Source: an uncultured Bacteroidales bacterium
GTDB taxonomy: Bacteria > Bacteroidota > Bacteroidia > Bacteroidales > Paludibacteraceae
Direction: 5' to 3'
Assembly: GCA_946626605.1 (NCBI GenBank)
Contig: CAMOUL010000006.1
Span: 42,032-106,031, forward strand
Length of the DNA: 64,000 nucleotides
Part shown: piece after piece, positions 56,279 through 64,000 of the stretch
Numbering within the stretch: the stretch's first letter is position 1
Layout: every line of letters begins with the position of its first letter
Translations under genes and position numbers: made by a program
Notes under the pieces: generated by a model
Told to the model about the DNA's origin: nothing
Databases searched by the model: none
Seen by the model: the letters and a program-made list of their open reading frames with translations, nothing else

Positions 56279-57607
56279 TTATCCGTTACACAAATGCGGC
56301 AAATGCAAACGAACCTGTAATGTCGTTTGCCACTCTGCTAATGTAGACAATGCATCGATTGTCGAATTACTCAATCCATCAAGATTCGTCTCTACCGACA
56401 TAGATCGTCTCCATGCTGTCAATATTCTTTCTTGCTGTTTATGTAACTCATCCCAACGAACGTGCGATTTTATGGTTTCAATGCAAACCTGCTTTTCTTC
56501 CTTCGTCATTTGACCTTCCTGCAAAAGTAGAACTTGTTCTTTCGTAAGTCCATTTGCCTCATACACATATTGAGGAATCTTCTTATCTCGAATATTGTCC
56601 ATGTATCTTTCAAAAACCGTATCCAGAGGATTCCAACGCAAAGCCACATATGCACAATGACCATCTTCGTCCGTTCGTTGGTATAATATCCTTTGGGTTT
56701 GCATCTTTTCTATGCGGTTCATCAGCAGATCAATAGAGGTGCTTAATACATGATATACATTATCCACCTTCTCCGAATCTGGCTCCGCATTACCGGCATT
56801 ACTCACAATTGCGTAATCCGTATAGTAAGAACTCCTTTTCTCATTCAATTTATGCAATCCTTGATTGTCATATATTCCTCCATCAATCAAAACCGGCTGT
56901 TCTCCTGTAAACTTATTTTCTGCAAAGTAATCACTCGGTATAGTCATCGGACTAAATAACGGATATGCCGATGATGCCATAACTGCTAACGAAATAGGAA
57001 TCTCGTCTGGAATAATTGTTCCTTTCTTATACTTCTCGCCACATGCCACTTTTTGTTTAGAGAACGTCATTAATTGATTCTGTGATATTTCAGTGGAATT
57101 GATAGCAAATATCGGACTGTTTGGAAGATCTTTTAATTTCTTTTCATGAAAGAATTGCTTATCATAATACTTTTGAACAATCTCGCTGGATCGAAAATAT
57201 TTGTTGTGATTTTTTATTAACACCCAGATGCCTATAATGCTAACGCCTATCAATATCCATTTCACACAAGAACACACATTAAAATAGTGTAAAACACAGA
57301 AAACTCCGCACAGAACAGAAACAATACCTAACATCGACAATATTAGACACCATTTCACTTTAGAATATGGTCCTTTGCGCAACTCATTACGGAAAGTTTT
57401 TTCAAAATCTTCAAATTTCTCATACTTATCCTTATTGAGAGCATAATATGCAGCAATAATAGAGCCTCCTGAAATAGATGAAATCACATCCACCTTATCC
57501 AAGATCCCTAACCGAGACAATGCCTTCAGCGTACCTATATGATACGCTGCTGCTCTATACCCTCCTCCGGATAAAGCCAATCCTATTCTCTTTCCATCGT
57601 TATTCAT
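56279..57607 (-). CDS. Patatin-like phospholipase
   Basis: RIGLALSGGGYRAAAYHIGTLKAL, DVISSISGGSIIAAYYAL, VLIDGGIYDNQGL. Confidence 0.9.
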   Translation of the reverse strand: MNNDGKRIGLALSGGGYRAAAYHIGTLKALSRLGILDKVDVISSISGGSIIAAYYALNKDKYEKFEDFEKTFRNELRKGPYSKVKWCLILSMLGIVSVLCGVFCVLHYFNVCSCVKWILIGVSIIGIWVLIKNHNKYFRSSEIVQKYYDKQFFHEKKLKDLPNSPIFAINSTEISQNQLMTFSKQKVACGEKYKKGTIIPDEIPISLAVMASSAYPLFSPMTIPSDYFAENKFTGEQPVLIDGGIYDNQGLHKLNEKRSSYYTDYAIVSNAGNAEPDSEKVDNVYHVLSTSIDLLMNRIEKMQTQRILYQRTDEDGHCAYVALRWNPLDTVFERYMDNIRDKKIPQYVYEANGLTKEQVLLLQEGQMTKEEKQVCIETIKSHVRWDELHKQQERILTAWRRSMSVETNLDGLSNSTIDALSTLAEWQTTLQVRLHLPHLCNG

Positions 57608-58623
57608 ATTGAGTTAACGTATTCGTATGCATTTCCGCCCCATTCTGCCGCCACGGAATCATCAAATAGGCTCCAGCTCAACCTCACCCCACCATACTTA
57701 TATAGTTTTGATGGGGCAGAATGGATATGTGGACCTGTACAATACACCCTCCCCTTCTTTCTGTATAATTTCAAAATTTGATCTTGAGGCAATTTATACT
57801 CATCAGCCAATTTATGGTATATAGTTGTAACAGAAGTGATATCAGCGGAAGTACATCCAAAGAGCATGGCTGGCAATGCTATACAATCCGGCGAGCCGTG
57901 ATGCGGAATTTTAACAAACCTTACATTATACAAATAGTTTTCGTCAATATACTTAACGCCATCACCTGGCATATCTGCACAATAAAGATAATTTTTGTTA
58001 TTATAATATATAGAGTATACTAAACTCAAATCATTATGAGAAGAGCCATTTTTTCGATACAAATTATGATCAGCAAGGTATAAATCATCCGGAGCCAATT
58101 GAACCAACTGCATTAATGATGATTCATGCAACATAGAATTGAACTCTATTTCGAGCATTATCTTACTTCGTATCTGAGTCTTAGATTGCAGATGTAACGT
58201 ACCATTTTTTTTGTAACCGGACCATATTTCTCGAAAAGGGCGTAAAATTTGATCTTCTGAAATTTTCACCACAGCATACATCTGACTGTGGATAAACAAT
58301 AAAGAAGAATAAGAAGGATCCATTAGTCGAACCAAATAATCCACCCCCATACAGTGATCCACGTCAGGATGCGTGAATATTATAGTATCGAAATGAGAAA
58401 CTCCTATCTTTTTACACCATCTGGCAAATACGTTTGCATGTCGGATAGACCTTAAATAGCAATCTGTCAAGATGCTATATTTCACCTCATCTCCGTCCAA
58501 TAATACTGTCACAATCATCTCACCCTGACATGGACAGCCAAGAACATAAACTGCCATCTGCAGATTTTCATAAGAACTAATCCGTAGTGGCACTCGTGGC
58601 ACTTGAGAACATTCTGCTATCAC
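57604..58623 (-). CDS. ComEC-type metallo-beta-lactamase-fold hydrolase
   Basis: FDTIIFTHPDVDHCMGVDYL, YLYCADMPGDG, VKIPHHGSPDCI; GTG start overlaps the preceding ORF's stop. Confidence 0.85.
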   Translation of the reverse strand: MIAECSQVPRVPLRISSYENLQMAVYVLGCPCQGEMIVTVLLDGDEVKYSILTDCYLRSIRHANVFARWCKKIGVSHFDTIIFTHPDVDHCMGVDYLVRLMDPSYSSLLFIHSQMYAVVKISEDQILRPFREIWSGYKKNGTLHLQSKTQIRSKIMLEIEFNSMLHESSLMQLVQLAPDDLYLADHNLYRKNGSSHNDLSLVYSIYYNNKNYLYCADMPGDGVKYIDENYLYNVRFVKIPHHGSPDCIALPAMLFGCTSADITSVTTIYHKLADEYKLPQDQILKLYRKKGRVYCTGPHIHSAPSKLYKYGGVRLSWSLFDDSVAAEWGGNAYEYVNSI

Positions 58624-58778
58624 CTTTGTGTATAGGGCACAATCTTGCTTAAAGGAGAATTCAAGCGCACATTGTTGGAACGCGTTACTCCGCTCACAAA
58701 AGGATTCATCACCTCATATGAATTTTTTGAGGTTCTGCTGTCAACACTCTCTAATAATGGATTAGGACTATTTAGCAT
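58620..58778 (-). CDS. Small ORF, 52 aa
   Basis: MLNSPNPLLESVDSRTSKNSYEVMNPFVSGVTRSNNVRLNSPLSKIVPYTQR*; overlaps both neighbours (GTGA junction with the MBL gene). Confidence 0.5.
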   Translation of the reverse strand: MLNSPNPLLESVDSRTSKNSYEVMNPFVSGVTRSNNVRLNSPLSKIVPYTQR

Positions 58779-59508
58779 AATAACGAGTATTTTCTAGCAA
58801 TGCCATCTTCATTAACGGCTCATACGAATTTTGAAAATTATCAACCGTCAAGTTTTTATAAAAGGACACTCCGGTAATATCAAGTTTATACACTTCCTGA
58901 TTGTTAGTACTGCGACTAATAATACGTTTAGACTCCAATCTAAAATCACCGTCTTCTCTAGTATCTGTATATTGAGTTTGAGACACATTATTCTCACTCA
59001 AATCAGAGGTTACAATAGGCTCAGTAACCTCAACTAAAGCCGTCAGTTTATCTTCCATAATTGTGTGAACGGCACATGACATCTTTTGTATATTTAATTT
59101 GTCTGTCTCAACAAAATAATCTAACAAAAAAAGCATATCATCTAACATGGGAAAATTCGCGTCAGCAATATCTACTTTTTTGAAAATAACTTGAGTATAA
59201 AATCGACCTACGTATATTTCTTGCGCATACCGTCCTTCTGAGTCTACGCGTTTGAGGCAAGAGAGAGTTTCGTTATTGAACACATCGATTGTAAGATGCA
59301 GATCGTGCGCCAAATTATCAATATCAAACCTATTAAATTCAGTTGGAGTAATGGTATTCATCGTCAACCTCATCTGGGGAAGCTTTTCTTGCACAAGCTC
59401 TACTATTTCTTCGAGAGCCTGGTTAACACTATAATACGCAAAACGGAAAGCCACATAATCCGTATGACGCCATACAGATGGAATTAATTGAGATTTGGGT
59501 TTGCACAT
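58768..59508 (-). CDS. Hypothetical protein, 246 aa (possibly TIGR04255-like)
   Basis: Intact ORF, same-strand tight spacing; general pattern only. Confidence 0.55.
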   Translation of the reverse strand: MCKPKSQLIPSVWRHTDYVAFRFAYYSVNQALEEIVELVQEKLPQMRLTMNTITPTEFNRFDIDNLAHDLHLTIDVFNNETLSCLKRVDSEGRYAQEIYVGRFYTQVIFKKVDIADANFPMLDDMLFLLDYFVETDKLNIQKMSCAVHTIMEDKLTALVEVTEPIVTSDLSENNVSQTQYTDTREDGDFRLESKRIISRSTNNQEVYKLDITGVSFYKNLTVDNFQNSYEPLMKMALLENTRYYAK

Positions 59509-59521
59509 AATAATAATATAA

Positions 59522-59701
59522 TTAGTAGTACGTAAACTGAATCACGCTGGCATGCTTGCAAGCGTCTTCACTATACTTTTCGCTATCTCTGATAGCTTGC
59601 CGAATGTAGTCCGCATACGCATCAATTCTATCAATGCGTAATACCTCGTGCTCATCGGTACAAATTCGATCGTAAGAATCGATTGATCTGAACTGCTCCA
59701 T
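59522..59701 (-). CDS. Small ORF, 59 aa
   Basis: MEQFRSIDSYDRICTDEHEVLRIDRIDAYADYIRQAIRDSEKYSEDACKHASVIQFTYY*; fits exactly between neighbours. Confidence 0.55.
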   Translation of the reverse strand: MEQFRSIDSYDRICTDEHEVLRIDRIDAYADYIRQAIRDSEKYSEDACKHASVIQFTYY

Positions 59702-59709
59702 TGTTCCAA

Positions 59710-61188
59710 TTATTTTAAATTACCCCCAAATCGTTTAAACTGTTGAGGAAAATTCGTATTATGAGTCACATATTGACCCGATTTCTCATCTATTATCACG
59801 CTATTGCCATTATTAATAGCCATAATCAAGTTATTGTATATCAATCCACTCCGAGTATTACAGGTCGCGTCCAATATAAATACTCCTTGTGCCATTCTCT
59901 TCGACGCACTCCCTGCGTCGAAATACTCCGATATCCATACAAACTTCGGCATATCCAATCGAAGTAAAGCTTGTTTGTTTTCTATAGATAGCGTATCGTT
60001 GTTCACAATATAGCGCCTATAGGAACGGCTTGTCGTCAAAAAAGTTCGAACGCAACAATCATTTATTGAGAGCAGATCAACTAATGCATTCGTTGTTTGA
60101 ATTGCCAACTCTGCTGGCATGTATATCTCCTCATGCATAGGAACTATAAAACTGGTGATTATTGCATCATCCGCATGGTCATACCCTTCTGCCGGTTTGT
60201 TATAATCAATTATTCGATACGATGGGAAATTGTCATCATTAACCACAAACGTATGAATATTGCGGTTCCATAAACATAAATGGTGCTTATTCCCCAAGAT
60301 GTCCACTTCTTCAAAACTGCTATCTGAGATTTCTGGCTCCGTAGTCCGTCCAATACATACTACCGCATGTCCAAATTCTTTTCCTTCTATACACGTAATC
60401 AGCGGCAATCCACTCTCAATATAACAAGTGAACAATTCTTTAAAGTTCGGATTCTTGACGTTATATATTTTAGTTTCAAACCCGCGTTTCTTAAGTAAGA
60501 TAGAAATCTGGTTGTACGTTAAACCAGTCGTCGGAATAGTGCGCTCATCCTTATAGTCTCGTAGTGTATTCAGTATCTCGGACGGAAGTATCGGATCATA
60601 TATCGCATATTTATTCCCGAAATACTCCAATAATGCCCATATCGAATTCTCAGCGCAACTCATATGCTCGGCGTCTTGCGATGCATGAGGAAATGCCTTT
60701 ACACTCAGCTTATGTCCAATGCACGTAGATTTGATGGTTGCTTTGCAAATAGCCACCTTATCCCAAGGATCCTTCTTTGCTTTAACATCTATTGCATTCC
60801 TGCCTATACACTTGTACAGCGGACGTATAACCAAGAAACCTAAATACTTACCCTCATTTTGGATAAATTCTGTCTTATACTGCAAAAATTCTTCTATTGA
60901 AGAGCAAAAGGGTTCAAAGAATGACAATCGGACACAATGCCTAGGATACGTCCTTAATTTATTGGCGTACAAACTACGGTAACTGTCGCCATACACTGGA
61001 TCATCGTAGTTCGTCTCAACAAACACCAACAATTCTTCTCGCAGAGTCAACAAGAAGTCTCTAAGCTTTTTCTTTTGGATATCGGCAATTCTTAAAGCAG
61101 GACGTCCTTCATTTAGAACATCTACCACCTGAGACGGTATTGCGTCATCCGCCAACCAGTTCCTTACTGTTGTAAAGAAAATACGCAT
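59710..61188 (-). CDS. Papain-like/C39-like cysteine-protease-fold protein, 492 aa
   Basis: SCAENSIWALLEYFG (Cys), GKEFGHAVVCIG (His), FVVNDDNFPSYRIIDY (Asn/Asp). Confidence 0.6.
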   Translation of the reverse strand: MRIFFTTVRNWLADDAIPSQVVDVLNEGRPALRIADIQKKKLRDFLLTLREELLVFVETNYDDPVYGDSYRSLYANKLRTYPRHCVRLSFFEPFCSSIEEFLQYKTEFIQNEGKYLGFLVIRPLYKCIGRNAIDVKAKKDPWDKVAICKATIKSTCIGHKLSVKAFPHASQDAEHMSCAENSIWALLEYFGNKYAIYDPILPSEILNTLRDYKDERTIPTTGLTYNQISILLKKRGFETKIYNVKNPNFKELFTCYIESGLPLITCIEGKEFGHAVVCIGRTTEPEISDSSFEEVDILGNKHHLCLWNRNIHTFVVNDDNFPSYRIIDYNKPAEGYDHADDAIITSFIVPMHEEIYMPAELAIQTTNALVDLLSINDCCVRTFLTTSRSYRRYIVNNDTLSIENKQALLRLDMPKFVWISEYFDAGSASKRMAQGVFILDATCNTRSGLIYNNLIMAINNGNSVIIDEKSGQYVTHNTNFPQQFKRFGGNLK

Positions 61189-61298
61189 TTATTCTACCAC
61201 TCTTCCCTTTGTGTATGCCACAAAAAGTGTGCCAACATTTCTATATATATTATATATATAGACATGTATACTTCATATCTCGTATCCTTTTCAGGCTG

Positions 61299-61330
61299 CA
61301 AAATTACAAAAAAAATCCTATATATGCAAG
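61299..61330 (-). promoter_or_regulatory. Bacteroidetes-type promoter for the cysteine-protease operon
   Basis: Minus strand CTTG(61327-61330)-N20-TAATTTTG(61299-61306). Confidence 0.65.
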
Positions 61331-61416
61331 AGGCAAGTAGTTTTTTTTGCATTTTTCATCAAAATCATGCAACAAAATTGAGAAAAATAAAAAGGAGACC
61401 CGAAGGTCTCCCTCTT

Positions 61417-61800
61417 TTACCCCTGATGCTGCGCGTCATACTCGTCGCCGCACACTTTCCACAAATACGCCTTCATGGTCTTTTTGCCACCGGCGGTGTC
61501 CTTCTGCGCCTTGAAGTCGATCTGGTCCTGGGTGATCTTCATCAGGTCGGACTTACGAGCCTTGACAGCCGCTGCCACGGCGCTGAAGCGTGCGCGTGCA
61601 TCGAGTTCGTTGGACGTGAGCGCGGTGCTGCGTTTCACTTTCTTACGCAGGTACACGCGGTTACAATTCGGGTTCTCCGTGGCTGCTACACGGTGGGTAC
61701 CAAGCAGCATCTTTGCGCAAGAGTGTTGACCGTTCTTGCCCGGTTTGCTGAGTGCGCCGGATACGCTGTCAATACCGGCACTCCATTCTACATGAGCCAT
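61417..61800 (-). CDS. Small paralogous-family protein 1, 127 aa
   Basis: NRVYLRKKVKRSTALTSNELDARARFSAVAAAVKAR; shares a motif with three neighbours. Confidence 0.6.
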   Translation of the reverse strand: MAHVEWSAGIDSVSGALSKPGKNGQHSCAKMLLGTHRVAATENPNCNRVYLRKKVKRSTALTSNELDARARFSAVAAAVKARKSDLMKITQDQIDFKAQKDTAGGKKTMKAYLWKVCGDEYDAQHQG

Positions 61801-61836
61801 AATAGTTAAAATTTTGGTTTAATTGGTTAATAAAAG

Positions 61837-62046
61837 TTAATTTTTCTTGACGCCCGTATACTCCTCGACAGTTTTGGTCGAAATAGTCGTCGTCACCTTG
61901 CTGGAGTCACCAACCTGCGTGTAGGTGGCGGTGGTGCTGAGGGTGCGCCAAGCCTTACAACTCGTCATACCCAGCGCTACGGCGCAGCACGTGAGCAGCG
62001 CGAGCACGATGGTCTCGATGATCTTAAAGATTTGTTCCTTACTCAT
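61837..62046 (-). CDS. Smalltalk-like small membrane peptide, 69 aa
   Basis: MSKEQIFKIIETIVLALLTCCAVALGMTSCKAWRTLSTT; hydrophobic N-terminus with TSC. Confidence 0.5.
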   Translation of the reverse strand: MSKEQIFKIIETIVLALLTCCAVALGMTSCKAWRTLSTTATYTQVGDSSKVTTTISTKTVEEYTGVKKN

Positions 62047-62401
62047 AACTCTTTAATTCATAATTTAGTTACTTGTTTCCCAATAGCCGATAAGCGATAA
62101 GAGAAACATATTTTTGGTATTTTTCGCTGATTATTGATTTTTTTGAAATTTTTTATTTATGTTTATCGGTATAATTATTAATTGACTCTCTTGGAGTCGA
62201 AACTTCGGACAAGCAAGTTATTGAAAATTTATTTATGAATAAGTTGATTGTACAAAGGTTAAATGATACATAGTACCATAGTTAATAATTATACATTTTT
62301 TTTGTTTTTTTATATACCATAATCTAAATCAATAATCAGTATTTTTTATGTTTTTTTCTTTATGTCCTTATATTTACGCTTGGTTATTGTCAGTCCAACT
62401 C

Positions 62402-62743
62402 TTAGCCACCGATCGGATCACCGTTTTGGTCGTAGTTCCCGTTCAGCTTGTGCATCGCATAGCCAAACAACGAGCCGTACTTCGTCTGGCTCTTGTACTC
62501 AGCTACCAACTGAGTCTTCTGCTCACTCGATCCTGCAAGAATCGCACGAACTGCGGTGGTTACTTTCGCGAAGCGAGCCTTAGCTGCAGTCTGTGCTGCT
62601 GACGGTTCCTTCGTGGACGGGTTACACAACTTACCGGTATACACCTTGCCGGTACGTTTGTTGGTGCGGAAGTACACATCGCTGTGCTCGCACACTTTCT
62701 TTTTCATGCTCTCGATGAGAGCCATGGGCTTGATTTCTGCCAT
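62402..62743 (-). CDS. Small paralogous-family protein 2, 113 aa
   Basis: DVYFRTNKRTGKVYTGKLCNPSTKEPSAAQTAAKARFAKVTTAVRA. Confidence 0.6.
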   Translation of the reverse strand: MAEIKPMALIESMKKKVCEHSDVYFRTNKRTGKVYTGKLCNPSTKEPSAAQTAAKARFAKVTTAVRAILAGSSEQKTQLVAEYKSQTKYGSLFGYAMHKLNGNYDQNGDPIGG

Positions 62744-62777
62744 AAATAGTTAGGGTTTAGGTTAATAATGTTATTTG

Positions 62778-63149
62778 TTATGCATCGCAAATCTCAAGGC
62801 GGATCTCCTCATGAGATGTTTGCTCAGCCAACCATCTGGAGGTTAATTCTTGCTCCATGGATGGTGGCACAAGGATACAGCCTTTACTGTGCTCAGGGCG
62901 AGTGCCGCGATGAAATCGGATGCCTGTTCTGCCGGGTACTTGTCGAACGATGGGAAGCGACCGTTTGAACTTAGGTGATTGCGTCACGCCTATTCCGTAT
63001 ATTAACGCAGGTATGAGATAATCCGCGTTCTCCATCGTGTCGCATATCGGCACTAACTCCTCCTCAAACCGCGTCTCTCTTACCTCGTACAATCTCCCTC
63101 GCACAGCCTTCCCATTCGCCGGCATTCTAATCAATTTGTAATATGCCAT
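62778..63149 (-). CDS. DUF5675-like protein
   Basis: SPKFKRSLPIVRQVPGRTGIRFHRGTRPEHSKGCILVP. Confidence 0.75.
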   Translation of the reverse strand: MAYYKLIRMPANGKAVRGRLYEVRETRFEEELVPICDTMENADYLIPALIYGIGVTQSPKFKRSLPIVRQVPGRTGIRFHRGTRPEHSKGCILVPPSMEQELTSRWLAEQTSHEEIRLEICDA

Positions 63150-63177
63150 AATTTCGTCATTTTCTCGTTTACCGGTG

Positions 63178-63208
63178 CAAAATTACATCTTAAAAGAGCA
63201 AAATGCAA
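63178..63208 (-). promoter_or_regulatory. Bacteroidetes-type promoter for the DUF5675-like gene
   Basis: Minus strand TTG(63206-63208)-N20-TAATTTTG(63178-63185). Confidence 0.6.
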
Positions 63209-63209
63209 G

Positions 63210-63245
63210 AAAATCCCCGACTTTTGGAAACATAGCCGGGGACTT
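63210..63245 (-). terminator. Terminator-like hairpin downstream of the 63255-63464 ORF, containing a direct repeat
   Basis: Minus strand CCCCGGCTATGTTTCCAAAAGTCGGGGATTTTCTT; GACTTTTGGAAACAT occurs twice. Confidence 0.45.
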
Positions 63246-63254
63246 TTGGAAACA

Positions 63255-63464
63255 TCATCGCATCGAGTAGCCTAACCACTCTTCGAGTGCTGCGACTTGC
63301 GATGAACTGAGTGTCTTTTGCTGTATGAGTTGGGTGGACTTGTTTTTGCATTCACAGAACCATCGGATCCATTTCGCAAATTCCACTTTGCTCACTTCTT
63401 GTTTCATGTTCTCCTGCAATTTCTCTCGCAGAACACTTTTATAATATCGTTTTTCCCCATACAT
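63255..63464 (-). CDS. Small hypothetical protein, 69 aa
   Basis: Intact ORF in the small-gene cluster. Confidence 0.45.
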   Translation of the reverse strand: MYGEKRYYKSVLREKLQENMKQEVSKVEFAKWIRWFCECKNKSTQLIQQKTLSSSQVAALEEWLGYSMR

Positions 63465-63484
63465 TATACACTATACATTATACA

Positions 63485-63742
63485 TTAAACCACCTGCTCC
63501 GCTATCTTCCAAAGTTCTTTTATCGTCCGCTTTGCCCCTTCCTGACGCATTGCTCTTACTAATCGTGCTTTGCGTGCAAACCGTTCGCGAGCCTCAATCT
63601 CACTCGCTTGCAGTTTTGTCGTTCGTTTACTCGGCATACTGGACATATACGTCCTACCTGTTGCTTTCATCGTGCGGAAACATACATCCCCCACTCTTCC
63701 GGAGACTCTCTCAATCCCCATTGGAAACGTTACTCTTGCCAT
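63485..63742 (-). CDS. Small paralogous-family protein 3, 85 aa
   Basis: DVCFRTMKATGRTYMSSMPSKRTTKLQASEIEARERFARKARLVRA. Confidence 0.6.
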   Translation of the reverse strand: MARVTFPMGIERVSGRVGDVCFRTMKATGRTYMSSMPSKRTTKLQASEIEARERFARKARLVRAMRQEGAKRTIKELWKIAEQVV

Positions 63743-63744
63743 AA

Positions 63745-63785
63745 CTCATTAAACATTAAACATTAAACATTAAACATTAATTCAT
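63745..63785 (-). repeat. Intergenic short-word repeat array (GTTTAAT words)
   Basis: ctcattaaacattaaacattaaacattaaacattaattc. Confidence 0.85.
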
Positions 63786-63788
63786 TTA

Positions 63789-63986
63789 CTATCTTAACCT
63801 ATGTTTACCAGCATACTGCTGTGCAAATCGCTTTTGATTCGCCGCCTCTGCCTCTGTCTTGACATGTTTCGACCGATCCGGACATCGCTGCACGACCTGT
63901 ACGCCTTTGTACATCCGGAAGTAGTACCCGTCTTCCCGTAATTTTCCCCTCAACGCATCAATCGGAATGATTAACTCAGCCTTCAT
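63789..63986 (-). CDS. Small paralogous-family protein 4, 65 aa
   Basis: GYYFRMYKGVQVVQRCPDRSKHVKTEAEAANQKRFAQQYAGKHRLR. Confidence 0.55.
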   Translation of the reverse strand: MKAELIIPIDALRGKLREDGYYFRMYKGVQVVQRCPDRSKHVKTEAEAANQKRFAQQYAGKHRLR

Positions 63987-64000
63987 ACTCCGGTGCGGTG

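Noticed and set aside
55243-58623. CBASS assignment based on the patatin-like protein
   Set aside because: No recognisable CD-NTase/cyclase gene is adjacent; only the effector-like family is shared.
1-64000. tRNA or rRNA genes
   Set aside because: No convincing cloverleaf/T-arm pattern or rRNA-like stretch was noticed by eye; a tRNAscan-SE/barrnap run would be decisive.

Overview
Bacteroidales-type chromosomal window. Taxonomy is inferred from TTG-N20-TAnnTTTG promoters, Rho with an N-terminal insertion, a PorT-like protein and a TonB/CarboxypepD-type outer-membrane protein. Positions 1-16.4 kb hold core genes: EF-G-like GTPase, mtaB, an HprK-like kinase, an AddAB-type helicase/nuclease pair, rho, and an aroQ / outer-membrane protein / PorT-like / lipoprotein run. 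ribF, a 120-aa protein and a cytidylate-kinase-like gene follow, each preceded by one of three ~280-295 nt structured intergenic elements. Positions 19.4-44.5 kb hold a surface-polysaccharide locus that includes a CHAT (caspase-like) protein and a four-helix-bundle gene flanked by short-word repeats. Positions 44.5-61.2 kb look like a defence or conflict island: trypsin-like protease + YobI-like P-loop NTPase, dGTPase + FdtA-like cupin + HEPN-like protein, a RES-like protein, and a tightly packed seven-gene run (papain-like protease, 59-aa ORF, 246-aa protein, 52-aa ORF, MBL, patatin, MBL). Positions 61.4-64 kb hold a cluster of small paralogous proteins with a smalltalk-like peptide and a DUF5675-like protein. 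The most interesting signals are: (1) the three structured elements, with apparent compensatory change between copies; (2) degenerate 7-9 nt repeat arrays that invade core genes in frame and flank four-helix-bundle genes or remnants; (3) the seven-gene protease/MBL/patatin run; (4) the CHAT protein inside the glycan operon. All family calls are by eye from translated sequence; no database search was run.
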